Shown here in pieces: positions 1 through 7,255 of a stretch of DNA of 43,310 bases; within the stretch, counting starts at the first letter, position 1, and every line of letters begins with the position of its first letter. Source of the DNA: Pseudomonadota bacterium (GTDB taxonomy: Bacteria > Myxococcota_A > UBA9160 > UBA4427). The notes under the pieces are model-generated. The model saw only the letters and a program-made list of their open reading frames with translations, was not told the origin of the DNA and did not search any database. The translations under genes and the position numbers were made by a program. The DNA lies in the NCBI GenBank assembly GCA_022361175.1, contig JAKSBN010000238.1:1-43310 (forward strand), given 5' to 3'.

Positions 1-588
1 CCCCACCTGGCTCTTGATGTCGTCCCCCACCACGGGCAGCTTGCGGTCGGCGAAGCGCTGCGCCCAGCTGGGGTCCGAGGCGATGAAGACCGGAATGCAG
101 TTCACGAAAGCGACGCCGGCTTCCAGGGCCGCCTCCGCGTAGGCCCGAACGGCCGCTTCGGAGCCGACGGGCAGATACGCGATCAGCACCCGGGCCCCGG
201 TGTCCCGCAGCGTCTGGGCCACGTCCACCGCCGGCAGCTCCGCCGGCCGGAAGGCCGACTCGGCGGGGGCGTCGCGCATGTGGTCGGCGATGCCGTCCAG
301 CAGCGGGCCCATCTGCACGTCGACGCCCCACGCCGGAAGCTTCTCTTCGAAGACCGTGGTGCAGTTCGGATCGGCGAAGACCGCTTCTTCCAGGGGCCGC
401 CCGACCTTGCGCGCATCCACGTCGAAGGCCGCGACGGGGCGGATGTCTTCGATCCGATAGCCTCCGATTTCGGCGTGCAGCACGCCCGCACTCTCGGCCG
501 GGTCGTGGGTTCGGTAGTACTCGACGCCCTGCAGCAGCGCGCTGGCGCAGTTGCCCACGCCCGCGATGGCCAGTCGGATCTCCCTCAT
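1..588 (-). CDS. ino1: Inositol-3-phosphate synthase, N-terminal part (cut by window edge)
   Basis: Converts glucose 6-phosphate to 1L-myo-inositol 3-phosphate with bound NAD, the first step of inositol lipid or solute synthesis in the cytoplasm. The visible 196 residues begin with the dinucleotide-binding segment [18 protein letters not shown]. They continue with [32 protein letters not shown] and [18 protein letters not shown], and reach GDDIKSQVG at the edge. These blocks match the shorter actinobacterial/archaeal Ino1 type (about 360 residues) closely. The ATG at 588 puts the Rossmann motif right at the N-terminus, as expected. The rest of the gene lies left of position 1. The neighbouring upstream gene on the same strand is tRNA-Ala. 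Family assignment is secure; the physiological end product is not visible here. Confidence 0.93.
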   Translation of the reverse strand, partial: MREIRLAIAGVGNCASALLQGVEYYRTHDPAESAGVLHAEIGGYRIEDIRPVAAFDVDARKVGRPLEEAVFADPNCTTVFEEKLPAWGVDVQMGPLLDGIADHMRDAPAESAFRPAELPAVDVAQTLRDTGARVLIAYLPVGSEAAVRAYAEAALEAGVAFVNCIPVFIASDPSWAQRFADRKLPVVGDDIKSQVG

Positions 589-766
589 CGACACGTTCCC
601 CCGCAGCCCCGGACGCTCCTCCGAGCGCCCTCGCGTTCGCCCCGTCGACCCACCCGACTCAAGCGGGCACACAGCCCACCACCGGGGAGCCCACGTTCAG
701 TGTGGGCTCGGCCGGACTGGCAGGCTAGCGACGAGAAGGAGGCCGGTCGAAGACCGGAAGAAAGGA

Positions 767-842
767 TGGTGGAGCTGAGGGGAGTCGAACCCCTGACCTC
801 GTGAATGCCATTCACGCGCTCTCCCAACTGAGCTACAGCCCC
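767..842 (-). tRNA. tRNA-Ala (anticodon GGC)
   Basis: On the reverse strand the sequence folds as a standard 76-nt cloverleaf with encoded CCA. The acceptor stem GGGGCTG/CAGCTCC contains the G3:U70 wobble that identifies alanine tRNAs. The anticodon arm CGTGA-ATGGCAT-TCACG carries GGC at 34-36, and the T arm contains GGTTCGACTCC. A sigma-70-type promoter lies just upstream (855-883). Confidence 0.97.
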
Positions 843-854
843 AGGCGAGCGCGG

Positions 855-883
855 AACCTACCCCCGGCAGCGGCCCCTGTCAA
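855..883 (-). promoter_or_regulatory. Sigma-70-type promoter of tRNA-Ala
   Basis: Read on the reverse strand, a perfect -35 hexamer TTGACA (883-878) is followed by exactly 17 bases and then the -10 hexamer TAGGTT (860-855). The tRNA starts 12 bases further on, a suitable distance for a short 5' leader. Perfect -35 boxes are rare by chance in DNA this rich in GC, and the placement ahead of a stable RNA gene supports the call. Confidence 0.8.
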
Positions 884-934
884 AGGGACGATTCGCCTTT
901 GGCTTCGAGGACATGGAGCGTTGGGGCCGATACC

Positions 935-963
935 CTGTCGGGGCCCATGCCGCGTGGTATGAT
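935..963 (+). promoter_or_regulatory. Probable extended -10 promoter of tRNA-Leu
   Basis: TGGTATGAT (955-963) is an extended -10 element: TG, one base, then TATGAT. It lies 12 bases before the tRNA-Leu gene. The -35 position (935-940, CTGTCG) is poor, as is usual for extended -10 promoters. The call rests on the motif and its position only. Confidence 0.55.
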
Positions 964-975
964 CGCCGCCCGCGC

Positions 976-1064
976 GCCGGAGTGGCGGAATTGGTAGACG
1001 CAGGGGACTCAAAATCCCCCGGCTGGAAACGGCCGTGTGGGTTCGATTCCCACCTCCGGCACCA
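976..1064 (+). tRNA. tRNA-Leu (anticodon CAA)
   Basis: This is an 89-nt class II tRNA. The acceptor stem GCCGGAG pairs with CTCCGGC, followed by encoded ACCA. The anticodon arm GGGGA-CTCAAAA-TCCCC gives anticodon CAA. A long variable arm follows (GGCTGGAAACGGCC region), and the T arm contains GGTTCGATTCC. All leucine tRNA hallmarks are present. Confidence 0.97.
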
Positions 1065-1128
1065 GTCCCGCCAGCGTGCCGCAGTCGCCCGAGGGGCGGC
1101 GGTTGCTCGAGGCGCTCACGGAGAGCGC

Positions 1129-1180
1129 ACTTGAGGGCGGTACTTGAGGGCTGTGTTTGAAGGCTGTATCTGAGGGCTGT
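1129..1180 (+). repeat. Four tandem 13-bp imperfect repeats
   Basis: Four consecutive 13-base units start at 1129, 1142, 1155 and 1168: ACTTGAGGGCGGT, ACTTGAGGGCTGT, GTTTGAAGGCTGT and ATCTGAGGGCTGT. They lie between tRNA-Leu and the small secreted protein, in a stretch with no convincing gene. Their role is unknown; they may arise by replication slippage. Confidence 0.85.
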
Positions 1181-1291
1181 ATCGACGGGGTCTCGGCGAC
1201 CGTTGGAAGCGGGCTGAATAAGGGCCGCCCCCCGACGTCCAAGACCCTGTCGCCCGGACTCGGGCTCCGGAGTTCAAAGGAGGAGAATCTG

Positions 1292-1612
1292 ATGCGTACG
1301 ACGCGTCGCCTGATGCTGTGGACCCTGGCTCTGGCCCTGGCGGCTCCCCTGTTGGTGGCCGGCAGTGCGACCGCGCAGATGCGCGAGTTCACGGGCCGTG
1401 TCGACAAGATCAACAAGAAGAAGATGATCGTGGACAACCGCAAGGGCGACAAAGTCTCCTTCGTCCGCGTCGACTCCACCGAGGTCTCCGGCGAGAAGGA
1501 GACCTGGAAGGACGTCAAGCAGAAGGACTGGGTGACGGTGTCCTGGAAGTTCGTCGACAAGCCGCGCAAGGCCTACAAGATCGTGGTGCTGCCGCCGCGC
1601 GACGACGACTAG
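1292..1612 (+). CDS. Small exported protein, possible OB-like fold (DUF5666-like)
   Basis: This is a 106-residue protein with a clear export signal: basic MRTTRR, a hydrophobic core (LMLWTLALALAAPLLV), then GSATAQ, with cleavage probably after AtaQ or AtA. The mature part of about 76 residues contains GRVDKINKKKMIVDNRKGDKVSFVRVDS, then VKQKDWVTVSWKF and KAYKIVVLPP. This beta-rich pattern recalls small periplasmic OB-fold proteins of the DUF5666 kind, an identification made by pattern only. The ATG at 1292 is favoured over earlier in-frame starts because AAAGGAGGAG sits 7-8 bases upstream and the signal peptide begins there. A hairpin terminator follows, so the gene is probably monocistronic. 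Function unknown. Confidence 0.8.
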   Translation: MRTTRRLMLWTLALALAAPLLVAGSATAQMREFTGRVDKINKKKMIVDNRKGDKVSFVRVDSTEVSGEKETWKDVKQKDWVTVSWKFVDKPRKAYKIVVLPPRDDD

Positions 1613-1634
1613 CCGCCGCGCTTCGTGTGTCTCG

Positions 1635-1671
1635 AAGCCCCTCGGCTCCCGCGGCCGAGGGGCTTTCGTTT
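1635..1671 (+). terminator. Rho-independent terminator after the small exported protein
   Basis: An 11-bp perfect stem, AAGCCCCTCGG (1635-1645) with CCGAGGGGCTT (1655-1665), is closed by a 9-base loop. It is followed by the T-rich tract TTCGTTT. It lies 22 bases after the stop codon of the preceding gene and ahead of the MoeZ-like gene, separating the two transcripts. Confidence 0.88.
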
Positions 1672-1703
1672 GCGTCAGGTGCCCCATCGGATACGGTTTC
1701 GTC

Positions 1704-2861
1704 ATGGCTGAGGCACCGCCGCTCCGACCCGATCAGTTCGACCGCTACCGGCGGCATCTGACGTTGCCGGAGTTCGGTCTGGAGGCCCAGCAGCGGCTGC
1801 TCGGGTCGCGGGTGCTGCTGATCGGGGCCGGCGGACTCGGGTGCCCACTGGCTCAGTATCTGGCGGCCGCCGGCGTGGGCCATCTGGGCCTGGTCGACTT
1901 CGACGTCGTCGACGCCTCGAATCTCCAGCGCCAGGTGCTCTACGGCACGGCGGATGTGGGGCGGCCCAAGGTGGAGGTGGCGGCGGAGCGGGTCCGCGCC
2001 CAGAACCCCGACGTGTCGCTCGACCTGGTGACCGAACGCCTGTCGTCGGACAACGCGCTGGCGTTGTTCGAGAACTACGACGTCATCGTCGACGGGACCG
2101 ACAACTTTCCCACCCGCTACCTGAGCAACGACGCCTGTGTGCTGCTGGGCAAGCCCAACGTCTACGGCTCGATCTTCCGCTTCGAAGGCCAGGCGACCGT
2201 CTTCGACGCCCGCCACGGCCCCTGCTACCGCTGTCTCTATCCCGAACCGGCGCCTCCCGGAGCGGTGCCTTCGTGCGCCGAGGGCGGGGTGTTGGGCGTT
2301 CTGCCCGGCACCATCGCGATGGTCCAGGCGACCGAGACGTTGAAGCTGTTGACCGGCATCGGGACGCCGCTGTTGGGGCGTCTGCTGCAGTACGACGCCC
2401 TCGCCATGGAGTGGAACGAGTTTCGGCTGCGCAAGGACCCGAACTGCCCCGTGTGCGGCGAGCAACCGACGGTCACCTCGCTCATCGACTACGACGGCTT
2501 CTGTGGGCTGCCCGCCCGAACGGAGCCCGAATCGCCCCTGGTGGGCGTGTCGGCCGCGCAAGTACAGGCCCGGCAGGTGGCGGGAGAGGACTTCTTGCTG
2601 CTGGACGTGCGGACGGAAGACGAGGCGCGGAAGGCCCGGCTTCCGGGGGCGCGGCTGCTGCCGCTCGCCGAGTTGGAAGAGCGCTTGGAGGAGCTGGCCC
2701 CGTATCGGGAGCGGCCGATCGTCGTGCACTGCCACGTGGGAGGGCGCAGTGCGCGGGCCTGTCGACTGCTGCTGGCGAACGGGTTCATGCGGGTGGAGAA
2801 TCTCGAGGGTGGAATCGAGGCGTGGTCCCTGACGGTGGACCCGGCCGTTCCGCGCTACTGA
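1704..2861 (+). CDS. moeZ: ThiF/MoeB adenylyltransferase with C-terminal rhodanese domain (MoeZ type)
   Basis: Activates the C-terminus of a ubiquitin-like sulfur carrier (MoaD/ThiS type) by adenylation and then loads sulfur, feeding molybdopterin, thiamine or other sulfur-transfer pathways. Residues 1-265 are the E1-like domain: nucleotide loop LIGAGGLGCP (39-48), VDFDVVDASNLQRQ, the catalytic-type Cys191 in PSCAEGGVLGVLPG, and paired zinc cysteines C174/C177 and C248/C251. Residues 280-385 are a rhodanese domain with active-site loop CHVGGRS at Cys343. The length of 385 is typical of the two-domain MoeZ/MOCS3 form. No carrier-protein gene lies nearby. It is followed after 14 bases by a small helical protein and probably starts the forward gene run. 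The exact carrier partner cannot be decided from sequence. Confidence 0.93.
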   Translation: MAEAPPLRPDQFDRYRRHLTLPEFGLEAQQRLLGSRVLLIGAGGLGCPLAQYLAAAGVGHLGLVDFDVVDASNLQRQVLYGTADVGRPKVEVAAERVRAQNPDVSLDLVTERLSSDNALALFENYDVIVDGTDNFPTRYLSNDACVLLGKPNVYGSIFRFEGQATVFDARHGPCYRCLYPEPAPPGAVPSCAEGGVLGVLPGTIAMVQATETLKLLTGIGTPLLGRLLQYDALAMEWNEFRLRKDPNCPVCGEQPTVTSLIDYDGFCGLPARTEPESPLVGVSAAQVQARQVAGEDFLLLDVRTEDEARKARLPGARLLPLAELEERLEELAPYRERPIVVHCHVGGRSARACRLLLANGFMRVENLEGGIEAWSLTVDPAVPRY

Positions 2862-2875
2862 ACGACGGGGAAGAC

Positions 2876-3247
2876 GTGGCCAGGAACAGACTGCCCGATG
2901 CCATCAAGCGGCGTCATCTGTTGGAGCGCGAGCTGACGGCCTCCGACGCCCGCCAGACGGCGGACGCCTATCTGGAGGCCGGCCGCGCCGTGGAAGCGCT
3001 GCCCTTCCTCCACATGGCGGGGGCGGAGGACGAGCTTCGGCGGCTGGTGGAAGAGGCGATCGCCGCGGGCGACGCCTTCCTCCTCCGCAGCGTGGCGACG
3101 GTCGCGGGCTGGCAGCCCACTGTCGAGCAGTGGCGGGCCCTGGCCCAGGAGGCTGAGGCAGCCGGCAAGGAGCGCTACGCGGAGACGGCGCTGGCCCAGG
3201 TAGAGCGCCTGACCCGGGGCCAGGAAGGCGCCTCGGCGGCCGATTGA
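2876..3247 (+). CDS. Uncharacterised small helical protein
   Basis: I do not recognise a named family. This 123-residue protein starts at GTG 2876, with GGGGAAG just upstream and only 14 bases after the MoeZ-like gene, so it is probably co-transcribed. The sequence is Ala/Glu/Leu-rich and looks entirely alpha-helical. Helical hairpins such as TADAYLEAGRAVEALPFL and RRLVEEAIAAGDAFLL resemble TPR or other helical-repeat pairs. It has no signal peptide, membrane segment or cysteine motif. Codon use and high third-position GC match the neighbours, supporting a real gene. Function unknown; a protein-protein interaction role is a guess. Confidence 0.7.
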   Translation: MARNRLPDAIKRRHLLERELTASDARQTADAYLEAGRAVEALPFLHMAGAEDELRRLVEEAIAAGDAFLLRSVATVAGWQPTVEQWRALAQEAEAAGKERYAETALAQVERLTRGQEGASAAD

Positions 3248-3368
3248 CCCGCCAATCAATCCCGACCTACACTCCCCGGCCAAGTCGCCGACGGGTGTGC
3301 CCCTAGGGAAGGCGCGCGACCCGGAAGGCGCGTTTCTGCGACTCAGCGGCCACAGGAGCAACGTGTCG

Positions 3369-3707
3369 ATGGCGACCGGACCCGTCAGCATTCCGGAGGC
3401 GTTGGACCTGGTCCGCAAGCGCTTCTGCCCCGAGGCCGCGCGGGACACGACGGTGGTCTATGGCTTCGACCTGTCCGGCGAGGGCGGGGGGCAGTTCTCG
3501 CTTCAGATCGACGGGGGGCGGCTCCTGATCTCCCGTGATCCGGCCACCCGCGCCGACGTCGTGTTCCGGTTGTCGGCGTGCGACTATTTCAGCGTGCTGG
3601 CCGGCGAGCAGAATCCCGACATCCTCTTCATGGAGGACCGCCTCATCATCGAGGGAGACCTGAGTCTCGCGCTCAAGATCCGGACCCTTTTCGCCCGCAC
3701 CGCCTAG
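3369..3707 (+). CDS. SCP2 sterol-transfer family domain protein (first of two)
   Basis: SCP2-type domains form a small alpha/beta pocket that binds lipids or acyl compounds. The 112-residue product contains VVYGFDLSGEGGGQFSLQIDGGRLLISRD, then ADVVFRLSACDYFSVLAGEQNP and DRLIIEGDLSLALKIRTLF. This is the usual order of beta-sheet, 'dggelrv', the helix where SCP2 proteins carry a short uptake/limit motif, and a final 'i.GD..la.kl..lf'. ATG 3369 is chosen, with AGGAG 10 bases upstream; the in-frame GTG at 3363 is an alternative. It ends 6 bases before the UvrA-like ATPase and is probably co-transcribed with it. A second SCP2-like gene follows that ATPase. The ligand is unknown. Confidence 0.8.
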   Translation: MATGPVSIPEALDLVRKRFCPEAARDTTVVYGFDLSGEGGGQFSLQIDGGRLLISRDPATRADVVFRLSACDYFSVLAGEQNPDILFMEDRLIIEGDLSLALKIRTLFARTA

Positions 3708-3713
3708 CCCGTG

Positions 3714-6500
3714 ATGCCGGAGTCGGAGATCCGCATCGAGGGCGCCCGTGCGCACAACCTGGCCGACGTCCACTGCCGCGTCCCGCTGCGCTCGCTGTCG
3801 GTGATCACGGGCGTCTCCGGTTCGGGCAAGTCCTCGCTCGCCTTCGACACGCTCTACGCCGAGGGCCAGCGGCGCTACGTGAGCTCGCTTTCGACCTACG
3901 CCCGCCAGTTTCTGGAGCGGTTGCCGCGGCCCGACGTCGATCGGGTGTCGCACCTGCCGCCGGCCATCGCGATCGAGCAGCGCAATCGCGTCACCAACGC
4001 GCGCTCGACGATCGGGACGGCCACCGAGATTCTCGACCACCTGCGCTTGTTGTTCGCTCGGCAGGGCGATACCCGCTGCCCGGACTGCGACCGGAGCGCC
4101 GTGCCGGGCACGGTGGAGGCGGTCGTGGGCCGGATCCGGGAACGCTTCGCGGGCGAGCGCCTGTCGGTGGCGGCCCCGATCGCGGTCCGGCGCGGGGAGA
4201 GCCCCAAGGAGTGGCGGGAACGCCTGGTCCGCGAGGGCTACACGCGCGTACTGGATGCGGAGGGGCAGGTGCAGGGCCTCACCGAGGCCCCGATTCGCAA
4301 GCTGTCGGCCCTGCGTCGGGATGGGCTGCTGTTGATCGATCGGCTGGCGCTCTCGGGCGAGGAGGGGCGCGGTCGGTTGGCGGAGGCGGTCGCCGCCGCC
4401 TTCGCGCGCGGTGACGGCCAGCTCGTGCTGGTCACCGTCGGCGGCGAACGGGCCGCCTTTCAGGAAGGTTTCGCCTGCGACGGCTGTGGCCGCCGCTTCG
4501 CCACCCCGGAGCCGGCGCTCTTCTCGTTCAACAGTCCCTTGGGCGCCTGCGAGACGTGTCAGGGCTTCGGTCGCGTGGCAGCGCTCGACCGGGCGCGCGT
4601 GATTCCCGACGAGAAGCTGTCGCTGGCGGAGGGGGCGATCGCTCCCTTCCAGACGCCCATGGGGCGAAGCCTGCAGCGCGACCTGTTGCGTGCCTGTCGC
4701 AAGGCGGGCGTCGACGCCAAGCGCCCGGTGCACGAGCTCCCGGCGGCCGCGCAGGAGTGGGTCTTCGAGGGCGACGACGACGGCTGGTACGGCGTGAACG
4801 GCTTCTTCGAATGGCTCGAAGGCCGGCGCTACAAGGTCCAGGCGCGCGTTCTGATCGCGCGCTATCGGCGTTTCGACCCGTGTCCGGACTGCCGCGGTGC
4901 CCGTCTGCGGCCGGAAGCCCTGTGCGTCTTCGTGGGGGGGCTCCACCTGGGCGACGTCGGTCGTCTCACCATCGAGGAGCTGGGGGCGTGGCTGGCGGGG
5001 CTCGAGCTCTCCCCGGAAGAACGCGCGCGGTCGGGCCGTCTGTTGTCGGCTCTTTGCAAGCGGGTGGCGACCGTCGACCAGGTGGGCCTCGGCTATGTGA
5101 CGCTGGACCGCCAGGTGCGGACGCTCTCGGGCGGTGAGGCGCAGCGGATCCAGCTCGCCACCGCGCTCGGGGGAAGCCTGACGGCTGCGCTCTACGTGTT
5201 GGACGAACCGTCGGTCGGGCTGCACAGCCGCGACGTCGGCCGCCTGCTCGGGGTCTTGGAGACGATTCGCGACCAGGGCAACACGGTCGTCGTGGTCGAG
5301 CACGCACCCGAGGTGGTGTCGGCAGCCGACCACCTGATCGATCTCGGTCCCGGGGCTGGTCGCCACGGCGGGCGCCTGGTGGTCGAGGGGCCGGTGGCCG
5401 AGGTCGCGAAGCACACGGAGTCCCTGACGGCCCGCGCCCTGCGCGGCGAGTTCGCGCCGGCGGTGCGGCCGCGCCGGCGGCCGACCGGCCGGCTGTGCAT
5501 TGCCGGCGCGCGGGCGCGAAACCTCCGGAACCTCGACTTGGAGATCCCGCTCGGGCAGTTCGTCGTGGTGTCGGGAGTCTCCGGTGCCGGCAAGAGCACG
5601 CTGGTGCACGAGGTGGTGGTGGGGCAGCTGTGCGGCAACCCCGACGCCGGAGACTGTGACTCGGTGACGGGGGGCGAGCGGATTCGCGAGGTGGTGGTCG
5701 TCGATCAGTCGCCGGCGTCTCGCAGCTCGCGCTCGAACCCCGCGACGGTGACCAAGTCGTTCGACTGGATCCGCAAGCGCTTCGCCGACACTCGCGAGGC
5801 CCGTCGGCGCGGTTGGAAGCCGGGCTGGTTCTCCTTCAACGTGGCCGGCGGTCGTTGCGAAGCCTGCGAGGGCGCCGGTGAAGTCGTCGTCGACATGCAG
5901 TTCCTGGACGACGTTCGGGTGCCCTGCGACGCGTGTGACGGGATTCGCTATCGGCGCGAGGTGCTCGAGGTCGGGCTCCACGGTCGCTCCATCGCAGAGG
6001 TTCTGGCCCTCACCGTCGACGAGGCGCTGGAGTTCTTCGCAGCCGACGCCAAGATCACGGCGCGGCTGGAACCGCTGGCGCGGGTCGGCCTCGGCTACCT
6101 GGCGCTCGGCCAGCCGCTATCGACCCTCTCAGGGGGCGAGCACCAGCGCACCCGTCTGGCCCTGGCGCTGGCGGACGGCGCGCCGGGCAGTCTCTACGTC
6201 TTGGACGAGCCCACGACCGGGCTCCACGCCGCCGACGTGCAGGTGCTGCTCGGGTGCCTCGACCAGCTGTTGGAGGCGGGGTCGTCGGTGCTGGTGGTCG
6301 AGCACGATCTGGACGTGATTCGACACGCCGATCACGTACTCGACCTGGGGCCGGAAGGCGGGCCGGGAGGCGGCCGACTCGTGACCTCGGGGCCGCCCGA
6401 GGCGATCGCCGAGGCCGCGGGCTCGCACACCGGCGCGGCACTTCGAAGCGGCGCGACGGGCAGACCTCGCACGGTCGACCTGTCCGCAGCTCCGCTCTGA
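3714..6500 (+). CDS. uvrA: UvrA-type excinuclease ABC subunit A (divergent second half, possible paralogue)
   Basis: UvrA is the DNA-damage-sensing ATPase of nucleotide excision repair, working as a dimer with UvrB. The 928-residue product has both ABC modules. Module one has Walker A GVSGSGKSS near residue 33, signature LSGGEAQRIQLA, and YVLDEPSVGLH. A segment corresponding to the UvrB-binding region lies between them (RCPDCD to about VDRLAL). Zinc modules CDGCG...CETCQGFG and CEACEGAG...CDACDGIRYRRE are present. Module two has GVSGAGKSTL, the conserved DQSP...RSNPAT stretch and YVLDEPTTGLH. Its ABC signature is LSGGEHQRTRL, where canonical UvrA has LSGGEAQRVKL, and GW replaces the usual GY/GR before FSFNV. 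Full length (about 940 is typical) argues against the short UvrA2 class, but the altered signature suggests a paralogue. GTG 3711 is an alternative start. It is sandwiched between SCP2 genes. Confidence 0.88.
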   Translation: MPESEIRIEGARAHNLADVHCRVPLRSLSVITGVSGSGKSSLAFDTLYAEGQRRYVSSLSTYARQFLERLPRPDVDRVSHLPPAIAIEQRNRVTNARSTIGTATEILDHLRLLFARQGDTRCPDCDRSAVPGTVEAVVGRIRERFAGERLSVAAPIAVRRGESPKEWRERLVREGYTRVLDAEGQVQGLTEAPIRKLSALRRDGLLLIDRLALSGEEGRGRLAEAVAAAFARGDGQLVLVTVGGERAAFQEGFACDGCGRRFATPEPALFSFNSPLGACETCQGFGRVAALDRARVIPDEKLSLAEGAIAPFQTPMGRSLQRDLLRACRKAGVDAKRPVHELPAAAQEWVFEGDDDGWYGVNGFFEWLEGRRYKVQARVLIARYRRFDPCPDCRGARLRPEALCVFVGGLHLGDVGRLTIEELGAWLAGLELSPEERARSGRLLSALCKRVATVDQVGLGYVTLDRQVRTLSGGEAQRIQLATALGGSLTAALYVLDEPSVGLHSRDVGRLLGVLETIRDQGNTVVVVEHAPEVVSAADHLIDLGPGAGRHGGRLVVEGPVAEVAKHTESLTARALRGEFAPAVRPRRRPTGRLCIAGARARNLRNLDLEIPLGQFVVVSGVSGAGKSTLVHEVVVGQLCGNPDAGDCDSVTGGERIREVVVVDQSPASRSSRSNPATVTKSFDWIRKRFADTREARRRGWKPGWFSFNVAGGRCEACEGAGEVVVDMQFLDDVRVPCDACDGIRYRREVLEVGLHGRSIAEVLALTVDEALEFFAADAKITARLEPLARVGLGYLALGQPLSTLSGGEHQRTRLALALADGAPGSLYVLDEPTTGLHAADVQVLLGCLDQLLEAGSSVLVVEHDLDVIRHADHVLDLGPEGGPGGGRLVTSGPPEAIAEAAGSHTGAALRSGATGRPRTVDLSAAPL

Positions 6501-6514
6501 TAGACTCGCGCCCC

Positions 6515-6877
6515 ATGTCCGAGCGAGCGATACCCCCCGACGACATCACGCCCCGCGACTTCTTCACGCGTTGGGTTCCGGATGCCGTGGCCACGGATGC
6601 GGAGCGCCGGCGGCGTCTGGGGGAGACGCGCGCCACGATCGTATTTCAGATCGAGGGAAACTGCGGCGGCTGCTTCACGTTGCGGATCGCCGAGGGGGTC
6701 GTGCGGGGCGAAGTGGGTGACGAGCCGGAGCCGGATCTGCGGGTGCGGGTCGACGAAGCCACCTGGAGACGCCTGAACAGCGGCGACCTGTCGGCTCCAC
6801 AAGCCCTGTTGTCGCGCAAGGTTCGGCTCGATGGCGACTTCTTGTTGGGCCTCAAACTCCACCTGATCCTGGGTTGA
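6515..6877 (+). CDS. SCP2 sterol-transfer family-like protein (second of two)
   Basis: This 120-residue protein starts at ATG 6515, 14 bases after uvrA. It begins with DFFTRWVPDAV, then ATIVFQIEGNCGGCFTLRIAEGVV, EPDLRVRVDEATWRRLNSGDLSAPQALLSRKVRLDGDFLLGLKLHLIL. The sheet segment, the 'pd..i.v....w..l..G..s...al....ikl.Gd...alkl' block and the size fit the SCP2/lipid-sink fold. Sequence similarity to the first SCP2 gene is low, so this looks like a second family member rather than a recent duplicate. The Cys pair in NCGGC is unusual. No strong ribosome-binding site is visible, which fits translation coupled to uvrA. Ligand and link to the UvrA-like ATPase are unknown. Confidence 0.75.
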   Translation: MSERAIPPDDITPRDFFTRWVPDAVATDAERRRRLGETRATIVFQIEGNCGGCFTLRIAEGVVRGEVGDEPEPDLRVRVDEATWRRLNSGDLSAPQALLSRKVRLDGDFLLGLKLHLILG

Positions 6878-6922
6878 GCTCGCTCTCGGCCCCAAGACGT
6901 CCCGCCCTGTGGGCGGCGCCGG

Positions 6923-7255
6923 TCAGCGGATGCGCCGGGCCTTCTGGGCCGTGCGCCGGCGGCCGTAGATGCGCTTGTCGTGCTCCCGGCGCAGCTCCCG
7001 TTCGAGCTTGTCGAGGACGCGTTCGCCCACCAGGTGAATGTCCTCTGCCGCGGCGTGGGCTGCGACGCTGATGCCGCGCGCGGCGGCCTGTCCGCTGGCC
7101 GCGAACTCGCCCGCGTTGGGTGTCAGCGTCAACTCGAGGCGGGTCAGGTCGTTGACGCGGCTGGCCAGTCGCGCGCAGCGCTTCTCCAGGTGCTCCCGTA
7201 CGGTCGGGTCGTTGTGCAAGTCCTTGAAGCGAATGACCACCGAGGGGTCGGGCAT
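6923..7255 (-). CDS. hpf: Ribosome hibernation factor, HPF/RaiA (S30AE) family
   Basis: HPF/RaiA proteins bind the 30S decoding centre and inactivate ribosomes in stationary phase or stress. The 110-residue product has the beta-alpha-beta-beta-beta-alpha order of the short form: SVVIRFKDLHNDPTVREHLEKRCARLASRV (strand plus helix), LTRLELTLTPN and GISVAAHAAAEDIHLVGE (strands), then a long C-terminal helix [20 protein letters not shown]. It lacks the extra C-terminal dimerisation domain of long HPF. The ATG at 7255 is supported by GGAGGACAACG directly upstream. It converges with the second SCP2 gene across a 45-base gap. Divergence from E. coli HPF is considerable, so the exact activity is inferred. 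Confidence 0.85.
   Translation of the reverse strand: MPDPSVVIRFKDLHNDPTVREHLEKRCARLASRVNDLTRLELTLTPNAGEFAASGQAAARGISVAAHAAAEDIHLVGERVLDKLERELRREHDKRIYGRRRTAQKARRIR

Noticed and set aside
913..1134. Small open frame over the tRNA-Leu gene
   Set aside because: It contains the whole tRNA, and its peptide (VAELVDAGDSKSPGWK) is the familiar false translation of a tRNA-Leu.
3303..5981. Very long open frame (892 codons) on the reverse strand across the SCP2 and UvrA genes
   Set aside because: The forward frame has clear UvrA and SCP2 motifs; the reverse product is Arg/His/Ala-rich with no domain. Long antisense frames are expected in GC-rich DNA.
6902..6916. Hairpin CCGCCC-TGT-GGGCGG between the convergent SCP2 and hpf genes as a terminator
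   Set aside because: Only 6 bp and no T tract on either side; in such GC-rich DNA this is weak evidence.
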